DNA of 64,000 bases from NCBI GenBank assembly GCA_910576205.1, contig CAJTHL010000017.1, positions 30,702-94,701 of the forward strand. The letters are read 5' to 3'. Within the stretch, counting starts at the first letter, position 1. Every line of letters starts with the position of its first letter. Origin of the DNA: Clostridia bacterium. GTDB taxonomy: Bacteria > Bacillota > Clostridia > Lachnospirales > Lachnospiraceae. The notes beneath the pieces are model-generated. The model worked only from the letters and a program-made list of their open reading frames with translations, made no database searches and was not told the DNA's origin. This document shows positions 1 through 7,457 of this stretch, one piece after another. Both the position numbers and the translations under genes were made by a program.

Positions 1-668
1 TTCGCTGACCGCTCCCTAAGCTTTGCAGCTCCCGGAACCTCCGGCCACTGCGTGACGTCTCTCCAGTCCTGGTACAGCGCCAGCATACCGTCTTTTGAAA
101 GGAAGGGCTTATCCCCATAGAGAAAGATATACTCGGAATCTGTACTGCAGCTCGGCCAGTACATAAGGCGTACCGGCTCAAACGTCGTAGGGTCAAAAAT
201 CTGCATGCCGATAAAACCAGCCAGCTTACGTGCAATCGGTTCATATTCTTCTGGAGCAGCCGGCACATCCAGGGGGACGATGATCCGGAGCCTCGGACCT
301 GCGCCCTCATGCTTTCTGGTACTGTATATGGCATAAGCACACCCAAGTCCATCTACAGCATTTACAACGCCCTGTGTCCCTCCTGGGGCAATACTGTCAG
401 CATCTAAGGTGATCAAGCAGCGCTCCCCGGCATTTTCATTTCTCCGCCGGCCATTTCGGAGAACACCCCCTACAAATCCTCCCACATCCTTTAACGCGTC
501 CTGGTCTGGCTTGGTCATAGCCTTATACTGTACAATGGTCTCCTGCGTCCGCTGTGGCCTGGAAAGCCTCTCCACGAACTCAGACCATGCCAGTTCCTGC
601 TGCTGCCATAACAGCGCCTTACGGCTGGTTCCAACAGATATTTTTATTTTTTTATCATTTTTAAGCAC
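1..668 (-). CDS. Phage primase / VapE-type replication protein, N-terminal part (cut by window edge)
   Basis: The frame is open from a GTG at 668 to the window edge, giving 222 residues of the N-terminus. It resembles the archaeo-eukaryotic-type primase domain at the front of phage virulence-associated-E replication proteins: LITLDADS is the likely metal-binding acidic motif, followed by YSTRKHEG, RLRIIVPLDVP and RLMYWPS. It follows the phage polymerase by 16 bases, so primer synthesis and polymerisation are in one leftward operon. A run of nine G residues at 677-685 forms the ribosome-binding region, and the last of these overlaps the polymerase stop codon. An ATG at 658 is in another frame and stops after four codons, which supports the GTG. 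A helicase domain is expected beyond the edge but is not visible. Confidence 0.8.
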   Translation of the reverse strand, partial: MLKNDKKIKISVGTSRKALLWQQQELAWSEFVERLSRPQRTQETIVQYKAMTKPDQDALKDVGGFVGGVLRNGRRRNENAGERCLITLDADSIAPGGTQGVVNAVDGLGCAYAIYSTRKHEGAGPRLRIIVPLDVPAAPEEYEPIARKLAGFIGMQIFDPTTFEPVRLMYWPSCSTDSEYIFLYGDKPFLSKDGMLALYQDWRDVTQWPEVPGAAKLRERSA

Positions 669-684
669 AGCCGGGTCCCCCCCC

Positions 685-2649
685 CTAGTCCTTTTTATAA
701 TATTCACTTACGAACCCATCTGCGTTGAGCGGAAGATCCGGCGCCCAGGACGGCTGCCGGCACATCAGCCCCACAGCCTCCTCCAGATTCCGGGAACCAT
801 CCCTGGGTATCTCCAGGATCACTTCATCGTGAATGTGGAAGTCAATCTGGTATCCCGCCCGGTAAAGGTTCATGATCGCATTTGCCAGGCAGTCCCGGGC
901 CACCGCCTGGACAATATTCTCCGTCAGTTTCCCTCCATATGTCTGGATAAGTTCCCACTTTTTGCTGGTCTGGCTCTGCCCCATGAAGAAGATCCGTTTA
1001 AATCCCCGGTCATCCGGGATCAAGCGGGGCTCCACATAAAACAAGCTCCTTCCACTTGGAAGTCCGACCACCAGATTATTCTCATCGCGCGAAAATGAGA
1101 TCCCGTGAGGCATGGCCCTGGTACTGCCGTTCTCAATGCAGTCTACTGCCCGTTGTTCAATGGAATACCACATATCCACGATCCGTTTATTGGAGGCCCG
1201 CCACCTCCGGACAATGTCTGGAAGATCGCCTTCCTCCAGCCCCATCTTCAACGCCCCCATCTGGATGAGCGCCCCGGAACTGCCCTGGTACCCAAGCGCC
1301 AGCTCCGCAACTTTCCCCTTTGCCCTCAAAGCGTACTCGGGCCTCCCCTTTCTGATGTGCTCTATCGGCACTCCGAACATGGCCGATGCTGATGCCTCGT
1401 AGATCCTGCCATGTGTCCGGAACACCTCCAGGCGCCATTCCTCGCCGGCAAGCCATGCTATCACCCGCGCCTCAATAGCTGAAAAGTCCGCAACCGCAAA
1501 CTGGCGTCCTTCTCCCGGGATGAAAGCGGTGCGGATCAGCTGGGACAACGTATCCGGAACATTTCCATATACTACCTTAAGTGCATCTACCTTCTGCTTT
1601 TTCACCAGCTCCCGGGCTGTATCAAGCGAATCCAGGTAGTTTCGTGGCAGATTCTGCACCTGCACCAGGCGCCCGGCCCACCGGCCTGTCCGGTTCGCCC
1701 CATAAAACTGCAGAAGCCCCCTCACACGCCCGTCACTGCAGGCGGCTGCCTTCATCGCCGCATATTTCTTTGTGCTTGTCTTGGCCATCTCCTGACGGAT
1801 TTTTAAGATTTCCTGCATTTCCTCCGTGCCGCTTTTGTCCGCCAGCAGCTCTGCCACTGTCTGCTTGTCCAGCGATCCGACTACCACATCAGCGTTCTTT
1901 TCCATCCATGCCTTCAGCTGCGCAACGCTGTTGGGATTCTCCAGGCCGGTAATGCTCTTTGCCTTCCCGGACAGTTCTTCTGCCACCTGGGCAGATATTG
2001 CAAACGCCCCATCCACCAGCCTTTCATCTATGGCAACACCATTAAGGTTGATATGCTGGTCCACAACCCACAAAGCCTGCTCCGTTTCCGGAAGGGGGTA
2101 CCTGGAGAGCGCATTTTTAATCTCGCGCTCCACCACCACATCCTGCCTGCAGTACTCTTTAAACAGTCTCCACTTTGCCGGGTCGTGTCCGGGCAGGTTT
2201 CTCTGCCTTCCGCCATTCTTCCTGGAGGGTCTGCAGGGAGTACAGAAATACCGCACCAGAGCCTTCCCTTCTGCCATCTTCTTTTTCTCCTGTGGAAGCC
2301 GCAGGGCCTCCCCAATAGCCGCAAGCCCCGCCGGGTATCCCCGGTACAGACCGAGCACCATTGTGCAGTGCCACTGCTCCAGGCGGGTATCAAAGAACTT
2401 ACTTAAGCAATAATACTCAAAGGCCGCATTGTACGCTGTTTTAACCACCTCTGGCCGGTGGAGGTCCATCACTGTGAAATAAGGGATCCTTTCCCCCGCG
2501 GCCAGATCCACGACCTGCACCGGGCCGTCGTCATAGGCATAAGCGAACAGAAGGATTTCAAAATCCGGGGACTGTACATATTTGTACAGCCCGGATTTTG
2601 CCAGATCTATGCTGCTGTAGGTTTCGATATCAATGCTTAAAGTCGTCAA
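685..2649 (-). CDS. Phage family A DNA polymerase with 3'-5' exonuclease domain
   Basis: A 654-residue replicative polymerase of phage type. The N-terminus has a DnaQ-like exonuclease domain: LSIDIETYS carries the Exo I acidic pair, AYNAAFEYY looks like Exo II and YCRQDVVVE like Exo III. The C-terminal half carries the polymerase A motifs: VADFSAIEARVIAW (motif A), RAKGKVAELALGYQG (motif B with the catalytic lysine) and HIHDEVILEIP (motif C). It lacks the 5' nuclease domain of bacterial Pol I, as is usual in phage and integrative-element versions. The start overlaps the stop of the DUF2815 gene by four bases, indicating translational coupling. It probably copies the element's DNA together with the downstream primase. 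Confidence 0.95.
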   Translation of the reverse strand: MTTLSIDIETYSSIDLAKSGLYKYVQSPDFEILLFAYAYDDGPVQVVDLAAGERIPYFTVMDLHRPEVVKTAYNAAFEYYCLSKFFDTRLEQWHCTMVLGLYRGYPAGLAAIGEALRLPQEKKKMAEGKALVRYFCTPCRPSRKNGGRQRNLPGHDPAKWRLFKEYCRQDVVVEREIKNALSRYPLPETEQALWVVDQHINLNGVAIDERLVDGAFAISAQVAEELSGKAKSITGLENPNSVAQLKAWMEKNADVVVGSLDKQTVAELLADKSGTEEMQEILKIRQEMAKTSTKKYAAMKAAACSDGRVRGLLQFYGANRTGRWAGRLVQVQNLPRNYLDSLDTARELVKKQKVDALKVVYGNVPDTLSQLIRTAFIPGEGRQFAVADFSAIEARVIAWLAGEEWRLEVFRTHGRIYEASASAMFGVPIEHIRKGRPEYALRAKGKVAELALGYQGSSGALIQMGALKMGLEEGDLPDIVRRWRASNKRIVDMWYSIEQRAVDCIENGSTRAMPHGISFSRDENNLVVGLPSGRSLFYVEPRLIPDDRGFKRIFFMGQSQTSKKWELIQTYGGKLTENIVQAVARDCLANAIMNLYRAGYQIDFHIHDEVILEIPRDGSRNLEEAVGLMCRQPSWAPDLPLNADGFVSEYYKKD

Positions 2650-3356
2650 AGACCCATCACCCCTCCGGGCAGTATGGGCCGCCCTGTTATCGGATCGATC
2701 TGTTGTACTGCCGGCTGCGGCGGCAATGCAGGCTGTGTGTACGGCTGTGCTGCATATGGTGCGGTTCCCTGGGCCGCATATGTTCCGTATGCATATCCCC
2801 CGCCCGGTATCTGCCCGGCTTCCTGATAGGCATTCTTCCCGCCAAAAGCCTCCTGCGGTGTAACCCGTGCGGTAAGCGGTTCCCCGTCACATATTTTCTG
2901 GACAGCGTTAAGTCCGCATCCCACCCCGCGGTTTCCTGCCTGGTTGTAGGCGTAAAAACTGATGCTGGCCCGTATATAGCACCCGGAATAGACATCGGCT
3001 GGATTCAGGATCGGCTGGATGCCGGCATCCACAACCGAAGGCTGCTCCTTTGAGGAGGCCCGCAATACCATATGCCCCCGGCACTCTTCTCCAAAGTCCT
3101 CCCCGTTAGGCCTCTTGCCGTCACCATCGTATACAGGCAGCGCCAGTACGGCGGGCATTACACCGTTGAACACCCGCTGGAGCCCCTCCTGCTTCGCCCG
3201 TTCAATCTCGGCATAGATCAGATTAATAGTCGCCACATCGCTCTTGGGAATCAGCAAAGTCACGCTGTACTTGGGATCCCCAGTCCCGCCAAGGGGCGCC
3301 TGGGGCTGGAATACATGTACATAGCTGGCGCGTGCCTTTCCTGTTGTAATACTCAT
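2646..3356 (-). CDS. DUF2815 family phage protein, probable single-stranded DNA-binding protein
   Basis: A 236-residue protein matching the DUF2815 family by its opening (ITTGKARASYVHVFQP), the GDPKYSVTLLIPKSD segment and KAYNQ-type strand patterns typical of an OB-like fold. DUF2815 proteins always sit beside DUF2800 and a family A polymerase in Firmicute prophages and are thought to coat single-stranded DNA, a role known for some homologues but inferred here. The last 60 residues are rich in Gly, Ala, Pro, Tyr and Gln, a flexible tail as in many SSBs. It overlaps both neighbours by four bases (ATGA type), so it belongs to the same translationally coupled operon. Confidence 0.9.
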   Translation of the reverse strand: MSITTGKARASYVHVFQPQAPLGGTGDPKYSVTLLIPKSDVATINLIYAEIERAKQEGLQRVFNGVMPAVLALPVYDGDGKRPNGEDFGEECRGHMVLRASSKEQPSVVDAGIQPILNPADVYSGCYIRASISFYAYNQAGNRGVGCGLNAVQKICDGEPLTARVTPQEAFGGKNAYQEAGQIPGGGYAYGTYAAQGTAPYAAQPYTQPALPPQPAVQQIDPITGRPILPGGVMGL

Positions 3357-4597
3357 ACCTGTCCCTCCTTATAACTATTTTCGCCACCAAAAGCCTCCTC
3401 GGCATCTGGCTTTAGCTGGTATGCCGGGCGTGGATCCGTATCTGGCGCAAGGGCTGGCTTTCCCTTCGGCTTCGTGATACACGGCACCAGGATGGATGCA
3501 AAGTCCTCCTTGCTGACAAGTACTTCCGCCTCAGTAACACTTAGGGGTACCTGGTTATACAAAAGCGCCTTTTTGTACCCTGCGGCCTGGAGTTTTTTCA
3601 TGGCGTCAGCAGCATCTGCAAATGCCCGGTTGCTCCTTCCCTCCACGAGTTTCCATCCGGGTATCTCCTCACCGGAAACAATGGCGGATACAGCGTGTCT
3701 TTCCAGCTTCTTCACCCATTTCGCAAGATACTGTGCCCGGCTGATGATCGCCCCTACTTCTTCATTGGAAAGGAGAGGCGGCAACGGCAGATCTCCGGTC
3801 TCTGCATTCCCCAGATCCTCCAGGGCCAGGTTTTCTTTTGCTCTGTGACGGCAACAGCCGGCAGCCGGGCAGAAGTTATCATCACACCACGGACCCTGCT
3901 TAAAGTTCCCTTCCCCTTTGTATGCAAGGGCTGCGATCTTTGCAACCCACTTTCCCCAGCTCTCCAGCTCTGCAACCGTAGTATCCCAGCTCGAAAAATT
4001 CTTAAGCCGCGGCTGGACAATATGGAGACGGACACGCTCTATCGGATAGAACATGCGGTAAGCTCTGATCGCTCCGAGGGCGTACAGCGCCAGTTGCGCA
4101 TTTCCCTCCGGCAGTTCCCGGCCGTTCTCCCGTTCCTTTGCTGACACCAGGATCCCTTTTCCGTATTTTAAGTCCACCACATGCAGGTCTGAGCCGCACA
4201 GGATGATGCAGTCTGCATATCCGTAACCCTCCGGAGCAATATGGCCGTAATCCACCTTTTTCTCCAGCGCTACCGTTGGGACTGATGTATAACCATAAGC
4301 GATCCCCTGGATGTATTCTACATATTCATCTGTATAGCGCTCCATCTCCGGAGCGTACAACTCATGTTTCTTCAGTTTGTTCATCTGCCTTTTATATACT
4401 GTTTCCGGCATTCCCGGCTCAGTAAACAGCCGGCGCAGCTTAATTTCCGCGATATCATGGGCCAGTGTTCCCTCTCTGGCGGCCTGGCTCTCCGTATCTG
4501 GAAAGCTTTCACACAGCCGCGCCGATGGCGGGCAGTTCAGCCACCGTTTGGCGGATGACGCCGACAGAAGCGCATGCGTCCTTTCCGCCGCCATCAT
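3353..4597 (-). CDS. DUF2800 family phage nuclease-like protein (RecB/Cas4-like fold)
   Basis: A 414-residue protein of the DUF2800 family, recognisable from LLSASSAKRWLNCPPSARL and AAREGTLAHDIAE near the N-terminus. The central VVDLKYGKG has the D-x-K arrangement of PD-(D/E)xK nucleases, and a cysteine cluster (WCDDNFCPAAGCCRH) resembles the iron-sulfur cluster of Cas4/AddB-type exonucleases. The likely role is DNA end processing in phage replication or recombination, paired with the DUF2815 protein. Its start overlaps the end of the upstream gene by four bases. The family is established; the enzymatic activity is inferred. Confidence 0.9.
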   Translation of the reverse strand: MMAAERTHALLSASSAKRWLNCPPSARLCESFPDTESQAAREGTLAHDIAEIKLRRLFTEPGMPETVYKRQMNKLKKHELYAPEMERYTDEYVEYIQGIAYGYTSVPTVALEKKVDYGHIAPEGYGYADCIILCGSDLHVVDLKYGKGILVSAKERENGRELPEGNAQLALYALGAIRAYRMFYPIERVRLHIVQPRLKNFSSWDTTVAELESWGKWVAKIAALAYKGEGNFKQGPWCDDNFCPAAGCCRHRAKENLALEDLGNAETGDLPLPPLLSNEEVGAIISRAQYLAKWVKKLERHAVSAIVSGEEIPGWKLVEGRSNRAFADAADAMKKLQAAGYKKALLYNQVPLSVTEAEVLVSKEDFASILVPCITKPKGKPALAPDTDPRPAYQLKPDAEEAFGGENSYKEGQV

Positions 4598-5073
4598 ATC
4601 ACAGCCCCCGCTTCCCTTAAGAGCAGCACCAGTTCCGGGTACCGCTCCTTTGGTACCTCTGTCAGCGCCTGCACGCCCATCCGGGCAAGGATGTCCATTA
4701 CCGTCTGCATCCTGCCCTGGTCCACCAGCCCTGTCATCGCCACAGCCAGCTGGTCCTGTGTATAGGCCTGTCCTACCACTGTTGTTGGGACGGCCGCAGG
4801 CACCGGCGCCGCGGGCATAACCGGGGCAACCTGGGCCGCTGGCGTCGGCACTGCTGGAACCGGGACAACAGGAGCCACAGGTGCCGGCACTGGTGGAACC
4901 TGGGCAGCCGAAGCCGCTACGGGCTGCTGTACCGGTGCCGGACCGGGCAGGATATCAGCCGGCACGGAATCGGCCGGTGCCGTCTGCTGTGGGCCTGCCT
5001 TTGCTCCGGCAAGCGCCTTTAACGCCTCCGCAAGTTCCATCAATCCGGGAATGTTAATTTTCAACTCCATCAT
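4594..5073 (-). CDS. Ala/Pro-rich phage hypothetical protein
   Basis: A 159-residue protein not assigned to a named family. It opens MMELKINIPGLMELAEALKA, then has a long low-complexity region rich in Ala, Pro and Val (about residues 45-105), then a short helical C-terminus (YTQDQLAVAMTGLVDQG, MQTVMDILARMGVQAL, PKERYPELVLLLREAG). Similar C-terminal segments occur in small phage proteins encoded next to DUF2800. The start at 5073 is chosen because AAAGGAGGAAGAT lies a few bases upstream; a longer reading frame exists but has no comparable site. The end overlaps DUF2800 by four bases and the start lies inside the preceding tiny gene. Confidence 0.7.
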   Translation of the reverse strand: MMELKINIPGLMELAEALKALAGAKAGPQQTAPADSVPADILPGPAPVQQPVAASAAQVPPVPAPVAPVVPVPAVPTPAAQVAPVMPAAPVPAAVPTTVVGQAYTQDQLAVAMTGLVDQGRMQTVMDILARMGVQALTEVPKERYPELVLLLREAGAVI

Positions 5074-5179
5074 TTTTATCTTCCTCCTTTTCTTTGTCGC
5101 CGCCATCCTGGCGGCAGTCACACGTTTCATCAGGGTCTAAATTTGCCCCGCAAAAGGGGCATGTCTTATACCAGGCCAT
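5054..5179 (-). CDS. Tiny Cys-rich (zinc-ribbon-like) phage protein
   Basis: A 41-residue reading frame starting MAWYKTCPFCGANLDPDETCDC. The CPFC and CDC pairs suggest a single zinc knuckle followed by an acidic and lysine-rich tail. It sits between two co-oriented phage genes, and its 3' end overlaps the next gene by 20 bases in another frame, typical of compact phage operons. A weak GGCGGTGG precedes the ATG at 5179. No function can be assigned. Confidence 0.6.
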   Translation of the reverse strand: MAWYKTCPFCGANLDPDETCDCRQDGGDKEKEEDKNDGVEN

Positions 5180-5201
5180 GGTCCACCGCCTCTCTGTTAT
5201 C

Positions 5202-5333
5202 TTACTCCTCTACAAAGCAAAGAACCTGTCCGTCATTGCACACAACTGCCATGTTCTTTTTTTCATACATATCCATGCAGTCCTCAATAGTAGCTAACGA
5301 CAGATCCGGCCGCTGTGGTTCAAAAGTACACAT
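5202..5333 (-). CDS. Tiny phage hypothetical protein
   Basis: A 43-residue frame starting MCTFEPQRPD and ending LCFVEE. The ATG at 5333 is preferred because GAAAGGAGG lies eight bases upstream; a second in-frame ATG at 5339 would be only two bases from the same site. The sequence DGQVLCFVEE looks like a beta hairpin. It lies 22 bases upstream of the Cys-rich tiny gene in the leftward early operon. The family is not recognised. Confidence 0.6.
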   Translation of the reverse strand: MCTFEPQRPDLSLATIEDCMDMYEKKNMAVVCNDGQVLCFVEE

Positions 5334-5372
5334 ATCCATGTCCTCCTTTCAAGATCCACCACCATCCGGTTT

Positions 5373-5573
5373 TCAATCTGCCTGGTCATCATCTGCCTCT
5401 GGCATCTCAAAGCCAAAATAGTGGGCGCATTTTTCACGGCTGATACTGCATTTCTCATGCTTCACAAAATCCTCAAACAATGCAACCTTCGTTTTTATCT
5501 CCGAAAGGCCCATAGCGGCCCTCATAAGGTTTGCAAACTCCCCGGCAGGCATTACCACCATTCCCGTTTCCAT
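5373..5573 (-). CDS. Small phage hypothetical protein, 66 aa
   Basis: A 66-residue protein (METGMVVMPAGEFANLMRAA at the start) with a helical middle and a C-terminal stretch containing CSISREKCAHYFGF followed by an acidic end. It resembles small accessory proteins in Firmicute prophages that precede replication genes, but no family name can be supported. GGAGG lies nine bases before the ATG at 5573. The gene lies between the HTH protein gene and the two tiny genes of the same operon. Confidence 0.65.
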   Translation of the reverse strand: METGMVVMPAGEFANLMRAAMGLSEIKTKVALFEDFVKHEKCSISREKCAHYFGFEMPEADDDQAD

Positions 5574-5606
5574 CCTTTAACACCTCCATTATCTGTCTTA
5601 TTACGT

Positions 5607-5864
5607 CTATAGTTTCATCATGGCCAGGATCTCCTCATCCGTGGCCTCCAGCTCCTTGAACAGCGTTATCATATCCCCGGCACTGAAATTATCCTTTCCT
5701 TCCTCCCTGGCCCCATCCAGCCGCTTACATGCCGCCGGCTGGCTGATCCCAAGGATATTCCCCAGATCTTTCTGTTTCAGCCCCTTCAGAAACATCTTTT
5801 TGGCAATCCAGCCGGCCATGTCCTGGAGCATGTATTTCTTTTTGTTGAGCGTTACCCTTGGCAC
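5607..5864 (-). CDS. Helix-turn-helix phage protein
   Basis: An 85-residue protein with an HTH signature in its centre: LKQKDLGNILGISQPAACKRL has the spacing of a Cro/CI-type helix-turn-helix. The N-terminus (RVTLNKKKYMLQDMAGWIAKKM) is basic and amphipathic. It starts with GTG at 5864 behind GGGAGGTGAAAGG. As first gene of the compact leftward block ending with the polymerase and primase, it may be an early regulator or a replication-initiation accessory; both are inferences. Confidence 0.75.
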   Translation of the reverse strand: MPRVTLNKKKYMLQDMAGWIAKKMFLKGLKQKDLGNILGISQPAACKRLDGAREEGKDNFSAGDMITLFKELEATDEEILAMMKL

Positions 5865-5910
5865 CCTTTCACCTCCCTGGTTTTGTTAATTACATCTGCG
5901 CAAATGTAAC

Positions 5911-5983
5911 GGAGCCACCGGGAATCGAACCCGGACTGTCTATTGGGGGGGGACTGAATGCTCTTCCATTGAGCTATGGCTCC
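5911..5983 (-). tRNA. tRNA-like sequence with a degenerate anticodon arm (possible phage-borne tRNA pseudogene)
   Basis: Read on the minus strand, the ends pair perfectly as an acceptor stem (GGAGCCA with TGGCTCC), the D-arm GCTC/GAGC is intact and the T-arm CCGGG-TTCGATT-CCCGG is canonical. Between the D- and T-arms lie 24 bases with a run of eight C residues, and no normal five-base-pair stem with a seven-base loop can be drawn. The best pairing is CAGTC with GACAG, with one A-A mismatch and an 11-base loop. No CCA is encoded. Identity is therefore undetermined. It may be a decayed tRNA, a tRNA mimic, or a tRNA changed by slippage in the C run. Confidence 0.45.
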
Positions 5984-6002
5984 TTTGCCCCGGATGGGGC
6001 TT

Positions 6003-6170
6003 TTAGTTAAATCTTTTTTGACTTTCCAGAATTAGTTGCTGAACCCATACCCACTGAGGTGTCACTCTTAATAAGTTCCAATCGGGGACGGACAGTTGAA
6101 AAGACACTGTCACTTGAGGGGATTCTTGATTAATGTATTTCTTTTCATTAACAATTACTCCTTGCGTTAT
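6003..6170 (-). other. Possible small ORF with an ATA in place of a start codon
   Basis: The frame is open for 55 codons on the minus strand after GGAGGCGGTGTAG. The codon where the paralogous repeat copy at 6646 has ATG is here ATA. The translation looks protein-like in its middle (VTVSFQLSVPDWNLL and QWVWVQQLIL). There is no in-frame ATG, GTG or TTG before a GTG well inside. It could be translated from a rare ATA or ATT start, or be a gene silenced by loss of its start codon. Otherwise this interval shows no gene. Confidence 0.3.
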
Positions 6171-6257
6171 CTACACCGCCTCCTTCTCTTCCACTTTCTT
6201 CCTTTTTATGATATACTTCGTGTACAGGCCCCGCCAGGCCGAGTACAGAAGAAAGGA
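6171..6257. repeat. 87-bp direct repeat, copy 1 (divergent intergenic spacer)
   Basis: This stretch matches 6647-6733 with four substitutions and no gaps. It contains GATATACTT, an imperfect hairpin (TGTACaGGCC ... GGCCgaGTACA) and, at its two ends, outward-facing ribosome-binding sequences: GGAGG for the minus strand on the left and AAAGGA for the plus strand on the right. The four differences would all change the amino acid in the only conserved reading frame, so the conservation is better explained as regulatory DNA than as coding sequence. Confidence 0.85.
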
Positions 6258-6266
6258 TAAATACAC

Positions 6267-6524
6267 ATGAACCAGATTCCATGGACTTTTAAAACCTGGA
6301 TCGCAAACTTTGAATCCGTAGATCTCCCCATAGGCGATTTAGCCCGGGACGTTGCAAGGAGCGAAGGTTTCCCGGAAGAAGATTATTTCGGCGAACTGCT
6401 TGACTTTATCGGCGTAAAATGCGGCTATAATTCGCCAGTTATCGAAACCTTCGTCCTTGCCTGGGGGTACTATTTAGCTTCTAAAGATCCGTCAGGTCCT
6501 GTCGGAAGCTTTACCAGCTTATAA
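6267..6524 (+). CDS. YozE-like SAM-fold small protein
   Basis: An 85-residue protein. TFKTWIANFES, PIGDLARDVARSEGFP and ETFVLAWGYY follow the order and spacing of the YozE SAM-like domain of Firmicutes (F..W, DLA.D...D..FP, F..AW..Y). The molecular role of that family is not known. It starts at an ATG preceded by AAAGGATAAATACAC, supplied by the right end of the 87-bp repeat. The 3' end overlaps the small minus-strand gene at 6470-6646. It is probably a lysogeny-region accessory gene of the prophage. Confidence 0.75.
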   Translation: MNQIPWTFKTWIANFESVDLPIGDLARDVARSEGFPEEDYFGELLDFIGVKCGYNSPVIETFVLAWGYYLASKDPSGPVGSFTSL

Positions 6525-6646
6525 TTGCTACGGTATGGTTCCCGCACCACTGCCCACACAGGATTCTTACCGGACTCCAGGCTACTCCGAATAGCTTGGA
6601 GTTCTTTTCTGATTAAAACCAGTTCTTGGTAAATTTTCTTTAACAT
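6470..6646 (-). CDS. Small coiled-coil-like protein, 58 aa
   Basis: The frame starts at ATG 6646 behind a strong AGAAGGAGGTGGGGTAG. It begins MLKKIYQELVLIRKELQAIR, a heptad-like amphipathic helix, and ends KLPTGPDGSLEAK. No family is recognised. It faces away from the DUF2321 gene across copy 2 of the 87-bp repeat, and its last 55 bases overlap the end of the YozE-like gene on the other strand. The strong ribosome-binding site and protein-like composition support it, but the overlap keeps confidence moderate. Confidence 0.55.
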   Translation of the reverse strand: MLKKIYQELVLIRKELQAIRSSLESGKNPVWAVVREPYRSNYKLVKLPTGPDGSLEAK

Positions 6647-6733
6647 CTACCCCACCTCCTTCTCTTCCATTTTCTTCCTTTTTGTGATATACTTCGTGTA
6701 CAGGCCCCGCCAGGCCGAGTACAGAAGAAAGGA
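6647..6733. repeat. 87-bp direct repeat, copy 2 (divergent intergenic spacer)
   Basis: This is the second copy of the element at 6171-6257, with the same internal GATATACTT, hairpin and outward ribosome-binding sites. Here it separates the 58-residue minus-strand gene from the DUF2321 gene. A third, partial match (TACCCCACCTCCTTCTCTTC) at 7384-7403 supplies only the minus-strand ribosome-binding half, in front of the zinc-ribbon gene. Confidence 0.85.
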
Positions 6734-6741
6734 GAATCTAT

Positions 6742-7212
6742 ATGTCTGATTTTTATGTAACAGTTTGTCAAAACGGGCATGTATTAATTGAGCATACGCC
6801 CCTATCTGGAAATCAATTTTGCGAAACATGTGGGGCTAAACTATTAGCAAAATGCCCCCATTGCCAGTCAATAATAAAGGAATGGCACTATGGTGCGATT
6901 GCCGTAGTAGGTACCCCCAAATATGAAAGACCCTTATATTGCAGATCTTGCGGTAAACCCTATCCTTGGACTGAAGCAGCTTTAGAAGCAACCGCTTTAA
7001 TGATTCAAGAAGATACTGAATTATCTGAACTTGAACGTAAGAACCTGGAGGATTCTTTGCCAGATATTATATCTGAAACTCCCAAAACTAAAGTTGCGTC
7101 CATTCGCATCAAAAAGGCTTTACTTACTGCGGGTGAATTTACTGCTGATACAATTCGACAATTTGTCATTGATTTTGGCTGTGAACTTGCAAAAAAATCA
7201 CTTGGACTTTAA
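6742..7212 (+). CDS. DUF2321 family zinc-ribbon protein
   Basis: A 156-residue protein. The N-terminal half carries three CxxC pairs (FCETCGAKL, KCPHCQS, YCRSCGKPYPWT), matching the DUF2321 family of small predicted zinc-binding proteins. The C-terminal half is helical, with acidic residues and a final helix region (TADTIRQFVIDFGCELAKKS). Function is unknown; members are often in mobile or defence-associated contexts. It is preceded by AAAGGAGA from the 87-bp repeat, and its last 15 bases overlap the convergent zinc-ribbon gene. Confidence 0.8.
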   Translation: MSDFYVTVCQNGHVLIEHTPLSGNQFCETCGAKLLAKCPHCQSIIKEWHYGAIAVVGTPKYERPLYCRSCGKPYPWTEAALEATALMIQEDTELSELERKNLEDSLPDIISETPKTKVASIRIKKALLTAGEFTADTIRQFVIDFGCELAKKSLGL

Positions 7213-7383
7213 TTTTTCAATCATAAAAAGCTTATATCCTGGGCAACTACATTCACCACAGTCGTAGTTGCCTTTTTTTACCCAGCAATCACATTTTTCC
7301 TTTAATTTTGTACCGCAGAATTTACAAAAATTATTTCTTTCATCCGCCTCTTTGCCGCATTTAGGGCATTTAGGGCATTTCAC
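7198..7383 (-). CDS. Small zinc-ribbon protein
   Basis: A 61-residue protein with CPKCPKCGKEADE, FCKFCGTKL, and a CDCW...CGEC...C cluster, enough cysteines for two zinc sites. It starts with GTG at 7383 behind GGAGGTGGGGTAA, the same ribosome-binding sequence used by the 58-residue gene at 6646. It converges on and slightly overlaps the DUF2321 gene, also zinc-binding. Role unknown. Confidence 0.65.
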   Translation of the reverse strand: MKCPKCPKCGKEADERNNFCKFCGTKLKEKCDCWVKKGNYDCGECSCPGYKLFMIEKLKSK

Positions 7384-7457
7384 TTACCCCACCTCCTTCT
7401 CTTCTTATATAATTGTATTAATGCTAATTTCAATATTTCTTACCTCATCATCGCTTT

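Noticed and set aside
6647..6829. A 60-codon minus-strand frame through the 87-bp repeat copy 2
   Set aside because: The shared frame changes at every substituted position between the two copies, and it lies over the DUF2321 gene start; the repeat is more likely regulatory.
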